A stretch of DNA of 31,747 bases from DAOUMU01 sp034409055. Its GTDB lineage: Bacteria > Chloroflexota > Anaerolineae > 4572-78 > J111. Below are positions 1 to 9,179 of this stretch, piece by piece. A program made the position numbers and the translations under genes. Each line of letters opens with the position of its first letter. Positions within the stretch are counted from its first letter, which is position 1. The stretch spans positions 1 to 31,747 of the forward strand of contig DAOUMU010000121.1 in assembly GCA_034409055.1 (NCBI GenBank), read 5' to 3'. The notes under the pieces are model-generated. The model made no database searches. It saw nothing but the letters and a program-made list of their open reading frames with translations, and was not told the DNA's origin.

Positions 1-136
1 TCACTAACCCCTAATCCCTAATCCCTACTTCCTACTCCCCGTTAGGGGCACATTTTCCGGGCGAAGTCCCGGACAATGCGTAGGCCCTTACCCCGGCTTC
101 GCCCGGCTATTCGCTGAGGAAACGTAAATTTGATAT
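1..136. repeat. Intergenic stretch with CCCTAAT-type tandem repeat and small hairpins
   Basis: No gene is visible here. Bases 1-40 are a degenerate tandem of CCCTAAT/CCCTACT units. Bases 37-48 form CCCC-GTTA-GGGG, and bases 56-73 form TCCGGG-CGAAGT-CCCGGA, followed by a further CCCCGGCTTCGCCCGG stretch. It lies just downstream of the AraC-type gene, so the hairpins could end its transcription, but there is no clear U tract. Confidence 0.4.
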
Positions 137-994
137 TTATTTAATCGGAATATAAATCTCCCTTTTCGCTTCTTCATGATCAGGGCCTCGGCAATTCTGC
201 CCGTAATATTCAATTTCTAAGGGGTAGGAGAGGCTTTGGCCGGATTGCGGTAACCAGGTGTGATAGATATAGTCTAAGGTCAGGTGAAACTCTTTAAAGA
301 GACCTTTATGGATAAACCTGGCATATTTCAAGGTGGGCATCCTCTTTACGACCAGGGCCGGATGTATGTTGGCCGGAGACTCAATCTCTATCGCTGCCAT
401 ATAAAAAAAATCGCGATCTTCCCACGCGCTTGGATACCAGGCAAGGCCGTAATAATTTTCCGGTTCCCCGCTGTTTTCAATACCGGCCAACGTTTGCCCC
501 AAAATTTCCCACAGCTCTGAAATAACCTTTTGATCGTCTTTGACCAGGGTTATGACCCCGGCCACTTGAAAAGCCTCCTTTTCTGTCAACATAGGCTTTA
601 GGTAGTCGCCCTTATTGATGTGCTGAATATGGGCCAGGGTCAGCCGGGGCATCAATAACCGTTTGTCTATTTTTCCCCGCTTCTTCCACTGATTGGGCTG
701 CATCCCAAACATTCGTTTGAAGGCGCGGGAATAGGTTTCGGGACTGTTGAACTGATAGTCAAACGCAATTTCCAGAATCTTCTGATCGGTTTTTATCAGC
801 GCTCGGGCAGATTCAGACAGTCTCCGGCGCATTAAGTAATCATACGGCGTATGATGGACGACTTTATTGAACATCCGGCAGAAATGATACAGGGAATGAA
901 AGACGGCCTCGGCAACATCAGCAACGCTAATCTCCTCCTTGAGGTTATCTTCAATAAATTCAACCGCTTGAAACATCGACTCGATATTAGACAT
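137..994 (-). CDS. AraC-family regulator with GyrI-like ligand-binding domain
   Basis: This is a 285-residue transcription regulator. Residues 1-105 are an AraC/XylS double helix-turn-helix (the second half includes ILEIAFDYQFNSPETYSRAFKRMFGMQPNQW, a clear AraC signature). Residues about 130-285 are a GyrI-like small-molecule-binding domain ending in the typical IYIPIK. The order DNA-binding then GyrI-like domain is that of Rob and many multidrug or stress sensors. Its start lies 20 bp after the stop of the upstream GyrI-like gene, so the two are probably co-transcribed. The Shine-Dalgarno is weak (GAGA), consistent with translation following the upstream gene. The ligand cannot be told from sequence. 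Confidence 0.9.
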   Translation of the reverse strand: MSNIESMFQAVEFIEDNLKEEISVADVAEAVFHSLYHFCRMFNKVVHHTPYDYLMRRRLSESARALIKTDQKILEIAFDYQFNSPETYSRAFKRMFGMQPNQWKKRGKIDKRLLMPRLTLAHIQHINKGDYLKPMLTEKEAFQVAGVITLVKDDQKVISELWEILGQTLAGIENSGEPENYYGLAWYPSAWEDRDFFYMAAIEIESPANIHPALVVKRMPTLKYARFIHKGLFKEFHLTLDYIYHTWLPQSGQSLSYPLEIEYYGQNCRGPDHEEAKREIYIPIK

Positions 995-1013
995 CGACGG
1001 CTCTCAACTCGAG

Positions 1014-1520
1014 TTATTTTATCGGAATATAAACATCGATGGCCGACTCATCCAAATTCTCCATCCCTTTAAAACGCCGATCATAATATTGAAAAACATA
1101 GTTATATGCCTGCTGATAGCCTGATCCAGGCAACCATTCATGAAAAATCATTCTAGGCCAATCAGAGGTGATTTCTTTTCCTTTAAGGGTAAAAACAGCG
1201 TACTTTGTCGGCGGCAATATTTTTATGAGCATCTCCACGGGCATATCTGCCAATTTTTCTACCTCCATCCCCACAAACACTTCAAAATGTCCCTTGGAAG
1301 CAGTTTCCTCGTGTTCAATGTGAACCTCATAGCCGACCTCATTACTTTTAATATTTTTTATACGGTCACCACTATGATGGGTCACATAGGTCATAAACCT
1401 ATTCCAAAGCCGGCCGATTTCGTTCTCTTCCGTCCAACCGCCGCTCATTTGAAACGGATCGCCAAAAAAACTAAATCCTACCAGGATCATTTGGCCTTTT
1501 TCGATAATCGTCGGTTCCAT
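1014..1520 (-). CDS. GyrI-like small-molecule-binding domain protein
   Basis: This is a 168-residue stand-alone GyrI-like (AraC effector-binding) domain. Visible family features are the N-terminal IIEKGQMILVGFSFFGDPF strand, the central YAVFTLKG strand and the C-terminal VYIPIK, which matches the end of the neighbouring AraC-type protein. The ATG at 1520 is chosen because GAGG lies 9 bases upstream. A longer frame opens at 1589 but lacks a ribosome site and adds residues atypical of the family. It is the first gene of a two-gene unit with the AraC-type regulator. Proteins of this type bind small amphipathic or cationic ligands; the role here is inferred only. Confidence 0.85.
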   Translation of the reverse strand: MEPTIIEKGQMILVGFSFFGDPFQMSGGWTEENEIGRLWNRFMTYVTHHSGDRIKNIKSNEVGYEVHIEHEETASKGHFEVFVGMEVEKLADMPVEMLIKILPPTKYAVFTLKGKEITSDWPRMIFHEWLPGSGYQQAYNYVFQYYDRRFKGMENLDESAIDVYIPIK

Positions 1521-1589
1521 AATTATTTTCCTCAAAGTGTTGGGGTATTTTAACACAAAGTATACAAAAGACACAGAGATACACATCAA

Positions 1590-1662
1590 GTGACGTGTTG
1601 CGTGTTGCGTGTTGCGTAAAAGTACGGTACGCTTTAACCTTCACGTTTTACGTTTTACGTGA
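1590..1662. repeat. Heptad repeat hairpin (GTGTTGC / CGTTTTA units)
   Basis: Three GTGTTGC heptads (1594-1617) are followed, after about 25 bases, by CACGTTTTACGTTTTACGTG-type heptads (1642-1662) that partly pair with them. A related inverted heptad repeat lies at 24037-24094. Both are intergenic. Confidence 0.6.
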
Positions 1663-1699
1663 TCTCTTTGCCCAATGTCATTGATGTAAAAGTGTTACC

Positions 1700-4600
1700 T
1701 CATTTCTGAACCATCCTACATCCCCCCAGCACCTGCCTCAAAAACTGCCCCGTATAACTCTCCCTTACCTGCGCCACGGCCTCCGGCGTTCCCTGGGCGA
1801 TGATATGACCACCGGCGTCGCCGCCCTCCGGCCCCAGGTCGATGATCCAATCTGCCGTCTTGATCACGTCCAGGTTGTGCTCGATGACGATGATCGTGTT
1901 GCCAGCTTCGGCCAGGCGGTGGAGCACGTCCAGCAACTTCTGGATGTCGGCAAAGTGGAGGCCAGTGGTGGGCTCATCGAGGATGTAGAGGGTGCGGCCC
2001 GTGTCTGCGCGACTCAGTTCCCTGGCCAGTTTGACCCGCTGGGCTTCACCACCACTCAGGGTCAGGGCACTCTGCCCCAGCTTGATGTAATCCAGGCCGA
2101 CATCACGCAGGGTCTGCAAAATACGGATAATCTTGGGCTGGCTGGCAAAGAATTCGAGCGCCTCCTGCACATCCATATCGAGCACCTCGGCGATGGACCG
2201 GCCTTTGTATGTGATCTCCAGGGTCTGGCGGTTGAAGCGTTGGCCGTTACACTCTGGGCAGGTTACCCACACGTCCGGCATGAAGTACATCGCCACCCGA
2301 TTCTTGCCGTGGCCCTGGCACGCCTCACAGCGGCCTCCCTTGGCATTGAAGCTGAAGCGGCCGGCTTTATAAGCACGGGCCTTGGCTTCAGGAGTTTTGG
2401 CAAAAACCTTGCGAATTTCGTCGAACACCTCCACGTAGGTGCCCGGATTGGAGCGAGGGGTACGGCCGATGGGCACCTGGGTAATGTTGATCACCTTATC
2501 GATCTGAGCCAGGCCGTCGATACGGTCGTGGGGACCGGGCACACTTCGGGCACTATGCAGGGCACGGGTCAGCGCAGGCGACAGGGTTTGCACCACCAGA
2601 CTGCTCTTACCCGAGCCGCTGACCCCGGTGACACAGGTCACCACGCCCAGGGGGAACCGAACCTCAAGCCCCTTCAGGTTGTGTAACCGGGCGCCTACCA
2701 CAGTCAACCAGCCTTGGGGGTCTCGTCGCTGCTTACCGTTGGGAGAGGTCACCTGTAAGGTACCGCTCAAATACCGTCCGGTCAGCGAATCTGGGTGAGC
2801 CATTACCGCTTCGGGCGTGCCGGCGGCGACCAATTCGCCGCCCAGCACACCTGCGCCGGGACCGAGGTCGATCAGCCAATCGGCCGCGCGCATGGTTGCG
2901 GCATCGTGTTCCACGACCAGGATTGTGTTGCCCGCATCCCGCAATTGGCTCAGGGTGTCGAGCAAAGGTCGGTGATCGCGCGGGTGCAAACCGATGGAAG
3001 GTTCGTCGAGCACGTACAGGAGCCCCGTCAGACCACACCCCAATTGCGTCGCCAGGCGAATGCGCTGAGCTTCACCACCCGACAGGGTCGGGGCCGGGCG
3101 GTCGAGGGCCAGGTAATGCAGCCCCACGTTGAGCAGGAATTGCAGGCGGGTGCCCAGTTCTTCGAGTATTTCGCCGGCGATTTCGAGTTGGACCGGGGTA
3201 AGTTTCTGGGGCAAGTTGGTAACCCACTGGTGCGCCTGGGCGATGGTCATGGTGGCCGTTTCGGGAAAACGTTTGTCACCCACGGTGACGAAGCGGGCTT
3301 CGGAGCATAAACGTTCGCCCTGACAGGTGGGACAGGGTTGCTCGCTCATAAATTGGAGGTACAAGCTACTGTCCCCCTTACCTTGCCGAAAGAGACGATT
3401 GATGTGATGAACCGCCCCCTGGACAGGGCGGACAATTTCGCCTGATCGCCCTCTTTTCTTGGACTGGTAGGTAAAGCGGAACAGTTCGTCGCCAGCGCCG
3501 TAGAGGACGGCCTGGCGGAACTTCTCAGGCAGTTCGTGCCAGGGCGATTCCAGATCGACATCCCACTGGTTGGCCAGGACTAACACCTCATTTCTCATCC
3601 AATTTGCGGTGGGCTTCTGGCAATATTGACGCAGGTTGCCCCACCAGGGAGAAGCCCCGTCGAGCAGGGAAAGATGGGGCCGGGTCACGATCAAGTTGGG
3701 ATCGACACTGAGTTTGATCCCCAACCCGTTACAGTCGGAGCACATTCCGTCGGGACTATTGAAGCTGAACAACATAGGGCTGAGTTCAAAGAAGATGGTG
3801 TGGCAATGAGCACAGGCGTTGTGCTGGCTGAGCAGGATGTCCTCCCCGTTTTCCAGGACCACCATCAGATAACCGTTTCCAGTTTGCAGGGCGGTTTCAA
3901 CAGCATTAAAAAGGCGTTGGCGGAACGCAACCGGCAAATCACCGTCACCGTTGGGCACCGTCAACTGGTCGACAATCAGTTCGATGGTGTGTGACTCCGT
4001 TTGCTCCAGAGATGGCTCCGCCTGACCTGCCCGCAACTCAACCACCTGGCCATCAATCCGGGCCTGGGTGTAGCCGTCGTGACGGGCTTGGTTGAGGAGA
4101 GCGGTATGTGTTCCCTCGTGTTCCCGTACGATGGGGGCCAACAGTTGAAAACGGATGCCGGGCATCAGGGCGGTGAGTTGGTCGGCGATTTGCCGGGCTG
4201 TTTGGGGCTTTACGGCTCGACCGCATTGGGGGCAGTGCCGTGTGCCGACCCGGGCGAAGAGAACCCGCAGGTAATCATATACTTCGGTGATCGTGCCGAC
4301 AGTCGAGCGGGGGTTCCGATTGACGGTTTTCTGCTCGATGGCCACCGTGGGATTCAGGCCGAGGATATGATCAACCGCTGGTTTTTCCATCTGGTCCAGG
4401 AGTCGACGGGCCAGGGTCGAGAGGCTCTCCATGTAGCGACGTTGGCCTTCGGCGTAGAGCGTATCAAAGGCCAGGGAGGATTTTCCACTGCCGCTAACTC
4501 CGGTGATGACCGTGAACCTGGCCCGAGGAATGGTCACGTCGATATTCTTCAAGTTGTGCTGCCGGGCGCCCCGAATGACGATGTGGTCCGGGCCATCCCC

Positions 4601-5791
4601 CCCTAATCCCCCTTTCATAGGTGGGAGAATTGCCCGCCCCGCTTTCGCCCCAGGCAGAATTGAGGCCGGCGACTCGGGGGACTCGGCCTCCCTCAGCGTA
4701 TGGGGCGTGGCGGGCAGGCGGTCAGGCCAATCACAGGCAATGTTTTCGAGTGGCGGTTCTGGTCGAACGGTTTGAAAAGCAGCCAGACGGTCGATATCCG
4801 CCGGACGCAGATTGTGGGCACCAACCGTCTCTAACTCCTCGGCTTCTGGCCTCCATTCCGGCCAGTGGGCAATCCATTCAGGCACACAAAACGCTTTTAT
4901 CCGATCACAACAGGGGATGTATGGTTTTAAATCGATAATCGGGGTTTTATCATAAGCATCAAGACCGGCTACCTCAATCAGCCCTTTGTCATGATCAACC
5001 TCGACGATTTTGACTGTAGTTAGTCCGATTGGATTGGGCCGCACCGGCGAGCGTGAAGCAAAGACCCCGGTTCTGGGCGCATTTTCATAAGGGGGGTTGC
5101 ATTGTGTCGTCCGTCTGAATCGATCATCTTGAAATCTATGAAACCACCACAATACGCGGAGATGGCTAAAGTGCTCTAACTGTTTCAGAGCGGGAATAAA
5201 GGCGGCGTGGATATTTAAATAAGTTTTCCCCTCATTTTTTTGGATGTAGCCAATTGGAAAAATCTGGAAGGCTCCCGCTTCCTGCAATACCCGATGGTTC
5301 GTTGGCTCGATCTCGGCCAAGCCAAGGCCCACTTCAGGCATCCATTCCGGCCAATGAGCAATCCACTCAGGCACCTTTGCCTCTCTGACCCGATCTTCGA
5401 TGGGGAAATGGGCCTTTAAATCGACAAGAGGGGTATTATCATAGGCATCGATATTGGCTACTTCAACCAGTCCTTTGTCATGATCAACCTCGACGATTTT
5501 GGCGGTGGTTAGGCCGATTGGATTGGGCCGCACCGGCGAGCGTGAAGCAAACACTCCGGTCACTGGTGCATTTCCATAGGGGGGTGTATTTTGGGTAATC
5601 TGCCTATATTCCTCATCTTGAAATTCATCAAACCACCAAAACAGGTGAACATGACTAAACAGTTCCAATTTTTTCAGGGCCGGAATAAAAGATTTGAGGA
5701 TGTCTAGATATATTTTGCCGTTATCCCTCTTGATATATCCGATTGGATAGAGTTGATAAGCCTCTACCTGGTTACGCAGTTTTTCGTTCAT
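1700..5791 (-). CDS. Tandem TrmO/TsaA-like domains fused to UvrA excinuclease ATPase
   Basis: This 1363-residue protein has three modules. Residues 11-150 and 174-313 are two TrmO/TsaA (UPF0066) beta-barrels, the SAM-dependent family that N6-methylates tRNA t6A37. Each has PIGYI, SRSPVRPNPIGLTT, VDHDKGLIEV-like and PEWIAHWPEW motifs. Residues 317-400 are a proline-rich linker. Residues 402-1360 are a full-length UvrA with Walker A at 431 and 1056, signature LSGGEAQR at 903 and 1245, Walker B LDEP near 928 and 1271, and zinc cysteine pairs C520/C523, C660/C663, C684/C687, C820/C823, C1155/C1158 and C1178/C1181. UvrA is the damage-recognition ATPase of nucleotide excision repair. The start has AGAGGA 7 bases upstream. 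An internal ATG at residue 392 (4618) could start UvrA alone but has no ribosome site. I do not know this fusion as a described protein. Confidence 0.93.
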   Translation of the reverse strand: MNEKLRNQVEAYQLYPIGYIKRDNGKIYLDILKSFIPALKKLELFSHVHLFWWFDEFQDEEYRQITQNTPPYGNAPVTGVFASRSPVRPNPIGLTTAKIVEVDHDKGLVEVANIDAYDNTPLVDLKAHFPIEDRVREAKVPEWIAHWPEWMPEVGLGLAEIEPTNHRVLQEAGAFQIFPIGYIQKNEGKTYLNIHAAFIPALKQLEHFSHLRVLWWFHRFQDDRFRRTTQCNPPYENAPRTGVFASRSPVRPNPIGLTTVKIVEVDHDKGLIEVAGLDAYDKTPIIDLKPYIPCCDRIKAFCVPEWIAHWPEWRPEAEELETVGAHNLRPADIDRLAAFQTVRPEPPLENIACDWPDRLPATPHTLREAESPESPASILPGAKAGRAILPPMKGGLGGDGPDHIVIRGARQHNLKNIDVTIPRARFTVITGVSGSGKSSLAFDTLYAEGQRRYMESLSTLARRLLDQMEKPAVDHILGLNPTVAIEQKTVNRNPRSTVGTITEVYDYLRVLFARVGTRHCPQCGRAVKPQTARQIADQLTALMPGIRFQLLAPIVREHEGTHTALLNQARHDGYTQARIDGQVVELRAGQAEPSLEQTESHTIELIVDQLTVPNGDGDLPVAFRQRLFNAVETALQTGNGYLMVVLENGEDILLSQHNACAHCHTIFFELSPMLFSFNSPDGMCSDCNGLGIKLSVDPNLIVTRPHLSLLDGASPWWGNLRQYCQKPTANWMRNEVLVLANQWDVDLESPWHELPEKFRQAVLYGAGDELFRFTYQSKKRGRSGEIVRPVQGAVHHINRLFRQGKGDSSLYLQFMSEQPCPTCQGERLCSEARFVTVGDKRFPETATMTIAQAHQWVTNLPQKLTPVQLEIAGEILEELGTRLQFLLNVGLHYLALDRPAPTLSGGEAQRIRLATQLGCGLTGLLYVLDEPSIGLHPRDHRPLLDTLSQLRDAGNTILVVEHDAATMRAADWLIDLGPGAGVLGGELVAAGTPEAVMAHPDSLTGRYLSGTLQVTSPNGKQRRDPQGWLTVVGARLHNLKGLEVRFPLGVVTCVTGVSGSGKSSLVVQTLSPALTRALHSARSVPGPHDRIDGLAQIDKVINITQVPIGRTPRSNPGTYVEVFDEIRKVFAKTPEAKARAYKAGRFSFNAKGGRCEACQGHGKNRVAMYFMPDVWVTCPECNGQRFNRQTLEITYKGRSIAEVLDMDVQEALEFFASQPKIIRILQTLRDVGLDYIKLGQSALTLSGGEAQRVKLARELSRADTGRTLYILDEPTTGLHFADIQKLLDVLHRLAEAGNTIIVIEHNLDVIKTADWIIDLGPEGGDAGGHIIAQGTPEAVAQVRESYTGQFLRQVLGGCRMVQK

Positions 5792-5911
5792 ACGCCAATC
5801 CTCTTTATTTATTTTTTGACTGACGTAAGATAGTATAACAATAACAGAGACGATCTTCTTGATGCCTATTGCTCAATTTAATGAGGCGATTTCTCTTTTC
5901 CCGGCATAATC

Positions 5912-5940
5912 TTGACAATTTTTGCGCTTTTTTATATTGA
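5912..5940 (+). promoter_or_regulatory. Possible promoter for the MFS/C-GCAxxG-C-C unit
   Basis: TTGACA at 5912-5917 is followed by TATATT at 5933 (15-bp spacing) or TATTGA at 5935 (17-bp spacing). It lies 110 bp before the MFS start in an AT-rich gap. Spacing is not ideal, so this is tentative. Confidence 0.3.
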
Positions 5941-6051
5941 CCGAAACGTATTTTGGCTTTATCGGCATAGGTTGGTAAAATGGCCGCTCAAGTCGGGATT
6001 AAGCAATGGGGCTGATCCAAACTATCGTCATAAGTAACCAGTGAGGTCACC

Positions 6052-7212
6052 GTGATAAGAAATACCAAAGTAATTACAGCTTCATCATACCTGTCTATGT
6101 TCTTCCTGGGCGTGGCCGTTTCGGTCATTGGCGCGGCCGCCCGCAACATCGGCCTGACGCCGTATCAGATTGGCCTGCTGATGGCCATCCAGAATGTTGG
6201 CTTTATCCTGTCTGTTTCTCTGTCAGGCGCTCTGGCCGATACGCACGAGAAGCCGAAAATCCTGCTGGTGGGCAGTCTCGTCCTGGCCTTTGCCTTCTTC
6301 ACCTTTTACCTGACTGACCTGTTTTGGCTCAACCTGGTCATTATGTTTTTCATCGGCGCCGGTATGGCCACCTACGAAGGGGTGACCGATGCCATGCTCC
6401 TGGACATCCACACCAAACGGGAAAGCCTGCACATCAATGTAAACCATTTCTTCGTCACCTTCGGTTCTATCATGATCACCGTATATCTCATCTTTCTGCA
6501 GATGAATTGGCGGGCGTCCGTTGTCCAGTCAGGGGTGGTGGTCTTACTCCTGGCCGGGTTCTTTGCCCTGACCAAACTCAAGAACAAACAGACCCCGGCC
6601 GAAGGATATCTGGACCGACTGCATATTCTAACTCGAGAACGAGTGGTGGTGGCCCTCTTCATCGCCACTACCCTGACGGTCGGGGTCGAAGTCGGTTCGA
6701 TCAGCATTCTGACCACCTTCCTGACAGAATTGCGTGGATTTTCTCAGGTTACTTCAAAAATCGGACTGATTGTGTTTCTGAGCGGTATTGCTACCGGCCG
6801 GCTGTTTATCGGTTTTTTCAGCCAGAAAGAGCAGATCGTGCAGTACCTTCTGGGTCTCCTTGGGCTATCCTGTCTGTTCTTCACCGGCCTCTATTTTTTG
6901 AATCTGGGCGGCCTGACCTACGTGGCCATCTACCTGGCCGGTCTGGCCATCTCGGCCCTGCTACCGCTGATGATCACTCTGGCCGGGTTACTCTATAAAG
7001 ACATGGCTGGGACGGTGTTAGGGACGATCAAAGTGGCTGCCCCGCTGGGGGGCATCGTCATTCCGTTTCTGATGTCTCTCATCGCCAGATACGGCTCTTT
7101 ACAAATATCGCTCATCCTCTTTCCGCTGGCTTTCCTGCTGGCCTTTCTCATCCTGTTCCTGGAAATACGGCACATCAAATCCTTTGAAACCGCGCCGATG
7201 AAAGTTTTATGA
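6052..7212 (+). CDS. Major facilitator superfamily transporter
   Basis: This 386-residue integral membrane protein has about 12 hydrophobic helices in two halves of six. The first half has the ADTHEKPKILLVGS loop after helix 2, matching the MFS motif A position. A soluble loop around residues 183-196 separates the halves. Such proteins move small solutes by proton coupling or uniport; the substrate is not evident. The start is GTG, supported by GAGG 6 bases upstream. The gene is followed after 24 bp by the C-GCAxxG-C-C protein, so they likely share a transcript. Confidence 0.88.
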   Translation: MIRNTKVITASSYLSMFFLGVAVSVIGAAARNIGLTPYQIGLLMAIQNVGFILSVSLSGALADTHEKPKILLVGSLVLAFAFFTFYLTDLFWLNLVIMFFIGAGMATYEGVTDAMLLDIHTKRESLHINVNHFFVTFGSIMITVYLIFLQMNWRASVVQSGVVVLLLAGFFALTKLKNKQTPAEGYLDRLHILTRERVVVALFIATTLTVGVEVGSISILTTFLTELRGFSQVTSKIGLIVFLSGIATGRLFIGFFSQKEQIVQYLLGLLGLSCLFFTGLYFLNLGGLTYVAIYLAGLAISALLPLMITLAGLLYKDMAGTVLGTIKVAAPLGGIVIPFLMSLIARYGSLQISLILFPLAFLLAFLILFLEIRHIKSFETAPMKVL

Positions 7213-7236
7213 GCCAAAACTGATTGGAGATTTGAC

Positions 7237-7674
7237 ATGAGTAAGAAGGAGCTTGTTTTATATCGCTTTGCAGAAGGTTTTTCCTGTTCCCAAGCGATCT
7301 TTTCAACCTATGGGGAAGAACTCGGCCTTAGCCGTGAAACAGCCTTAAAAATTGCCGCAGGATTTGGCGGTGGTATGGGGCGTATGGCTGAAACATGTGG
7401 CGCGGTGGCCGGTGCTTTTATGACAATCGGCCTGAAATATGGGGCAATTAACGTCGAAGACAGGGCAGCCAAAGAAAAGACTTATGAACTGGTTAGAGAA
7501 TTTGCGGATAGATTTAAGGCTCGCCACGGGTCAATAATCTGCAAAGAGCTACTCAGTTGCGACATCAGTACGCCAGAAGGAATGGAAGTGGCCAAAGAGC
7601 AGGAGCTTTTCACAACCCTTTGTCCCAAATTCGTCATAGATGCGGCAGAGATTCTTGAGGACATATTGATTTAA
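7237..7674 (+). CDS. C-GCAxxG-C-C family redox protein
   Basis: This 145-residue small protein carries the spaced cysteines that name the family: C17, C54-G-A (here CGAVAG), C102, C108 and C129. Between them runs a glycine-rich AAGFGGGMGRM segment. Family members are thought to hold a disulfide or metal and often sit beside redox or transport genes; the biochemical role is not established. GGAG lies 7 bases before the ATG. The stop overlaps by 4 bp the stop of the convergent FGGY kinase. It is probably co-transcribed with the MFS transporter. Confidence 0.88.
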   Translation: MSKKELVLYRFAEGFSCSQAIFSTYGEELGLSRETALKIAAGFGGGMGRMAETCGAVAGAFMTIGLKYGAINVEDRAAKEKTYELVREFADRFKARHGSIICKELLSCDISTPEGMEVAKEQELFTTLCPKFVIDAAEILEDILI

Positions 7675-9179
7675 CTAAGATCTACCCCTTGCTCAAACGC
7701 CGTCAAGCGATGAGCAATGTCGATCAGGCTTTTATCAGCCTCACAATAAATCTCAAACAGCTCGTTATAAAGGGCGTGGTTTCGGGTATCCGGTTCAAGG
7801 TGGGCCTGGATCTGAATCAGGGCCTCGATGGCCGGCGGGGCAGGATCAAGCAGGCCGGCAGCCAGGCCGGTGATCAAAGCCGCCCCGTAGGCTGCATCCT
7901 GCTCCACGGGCAAGAGTAACGGCTGTCCCAACACGTCACTGACAATCTGAGCCCAGAGCCGGCTTTTGGCCCCGCCGCCAATCAACCGGTACTCTTGATA
8001 CGGCAAGCCGATCCGGGCCAGGGCTTCAATAGCATCCCGCAAGGCAAAGGCCACGCCTTCCAGAGCGGCCCGGGTAAAGTGGGCCTGGGTGTGGCGCATG
8101 GTGGCCCCGATAAAATTGGCCCGCAGGTGATCGTCCCAATACGGAGCCCACTCACCCAGTAGATGGGGTTGAAACAAAAGTCCCTCACTCCCAGGTCGAA
8201 TTTTGGCCGCAGCCTCGTCCATCTCGGTAAAGGAAGGTCCTCCCCATAAATTATCCCGCAGCCAGCGGGGCGTCGTGGCCGCAGATTTTGTGCCGCTGCC
8301 GGGGTACCACAAATCAGCCAACACGTGCCGGTAATTAAGAATGTGTGGTTTGGGTATTGGGTTTGTGGCCACCACGGCCAGGCGACCCACGCTGGCCAGC
8401 TTGACCATTCCCTGCCCCGGCCGGAGCAAGCCAGAGCCAAAAACCTCGGCCACGGTGTCCGTTGTCCCGGCTATGACCGGTGTACCCGGAGCCAGGCCGG
8501 TCTCCCGGGCAGCCTGCTGACTCACCTCGGCCACGACCTCCATCGGCTGCACCAGCCGGGGCAAACCCATGACTGGCAAACCAAGATCGATCCAAAAATC
8601 AGTGATCCATTGCTCGGCGCGGGGATTGAAGAGAAGGGTTCCGGCGGCGTCAATCGTATCGGTGACGTAGGCCGGGGCCAGCCGGTGGCGGACGTAATCT
8701 TTTTGAAACAAGATGCGGCGCGTAGCCTGCCAGATATCCGGCTCATTTTGTTTGAGCCACAGCAGTTGGGGCCACGTCCACAGGGGCGTGACGGCATTGA
8801 GGGCTTCGTTTTGCACCCGTTCCCCCCATCGCTCCAAAATCTGGTCGCACTGCGGGCCACTGCGCTGATCAAAGGTCAAAATGCAATTCCGCAAAGGGCG
8901 GTCGTGTTCATCAAGCAGCACGGCATTATGCGTCACCCCCACCAGGCCCACCAGGGTGATCTCGGTGGTCAAGATACCGGCCTGGTCGATGGCCTGGCGG
9001 GTCGTTTGGGCCAAAGCTCGATACCAATCATCCGGGTTTTGCTCCACCCAGCCGGGGTGGGGGTAGAAGGTCGGGTACTCGGCCCCGGCGCTACTGACCA
9101 CCCGACCCGACCGGTCGAGAATAACGGTCTTACAACTGCCGGAGCCCAAGTCGCTGGCTAAAACGTATTTTCCGGACAT
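7671..9179 (-). CDS. FGGY-family carbohydrate kinase, xylulokinase-like
   Basis: This 502-residue kinase phosphorylates a ketose or polyol with ATP. The N-terminal phosphate loop reads DLGSGSCKTVIL (residues 10-21), the catalytic aspartate region is IAGTTDT (D241), and the C-terminal adenosine motif is LIGGGAKSRLWAQIVSDVLGQPL with the later AAYGAALI. Length and order fit XylB-type enzymes. The exact substrate (D-xylulose, L-xylulose or another ketose) cannot be fixed from sequence. AGGAG lies about 11 bases upstream of the ATG. It has its own promoter (9284-9256, minus strand). It may serve the pentose island further right, where a XylR-type operator occurs, but it is 15 kb away. Confidence 0.88.
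   Translation of the reverse strand: MSGKYVLASDLGSGSCKTVILDRSGRVVSSAGAEYPTFYPHPGWVEQNPDDWYRALAQTTRQAIDQAGILTTEITLVGLVGVTHNAVLLDEHDRPLRNCILTFDQRSGPQCDQILERWGERVQNEALNAVTPLWTWPQLLWLKQNEPDIWQATRRILFQKDYVRHRLAPAYVTDTIDAAGTLLFNPRAEQWITDFWIDLGLPVMGLPRLVQPMEVVAEVSQQAARETGLAPGTPVIAGTTDTVAEVFGSGLLRPGQGMVKLASVGRLAVVATNPIPKPHILNYRHVLADLWYPGSGTKSAATTPRWLRDNLWGGPSFTEMDEAAAKIRPGSEGLLFQPHLLGEWAPYWDDHLRANFIGATMRHTQAHFTRAALEGVAFALRDAIEALARIGLPYQEYRLIGGGAKSRLWAQIVSDVLGQPLLLPVEQDAAYGAALITGLAAGLLDPAPPAIEALIQIQAHLEPDTRNHALYNELFEIYCEADKSLIDIAHRLTAFEQGVDLS

Noticed and set aside
1..40. Telomere-like CCCTAAT repeat taken as a replicon end
   Set aside because: The tract is short and degenerate and sits at an arbitrary window edge; such C-rich repeats occur between genes in many bacteria.
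1590..1662. Short regular repeats considered as a CRISPR array
   Set aside because: Units are seven bases with no spacers, and no cas gene is present.
1805..2686. Long plus-strand frame opposite the UvrA part of the fusion gene
   Set aside because: It is antisense to highly conserved ATPase sequence, has no ribosome site and no recognisable domain; its openness follows from codon use of the real gene.
8325..9161. Plus-strand frame of 278 residues opposite the FGGY kinase
   Set aside because: It is a shadow of the kinase with low-complexity, H/G/Q-rich translation and no family features.
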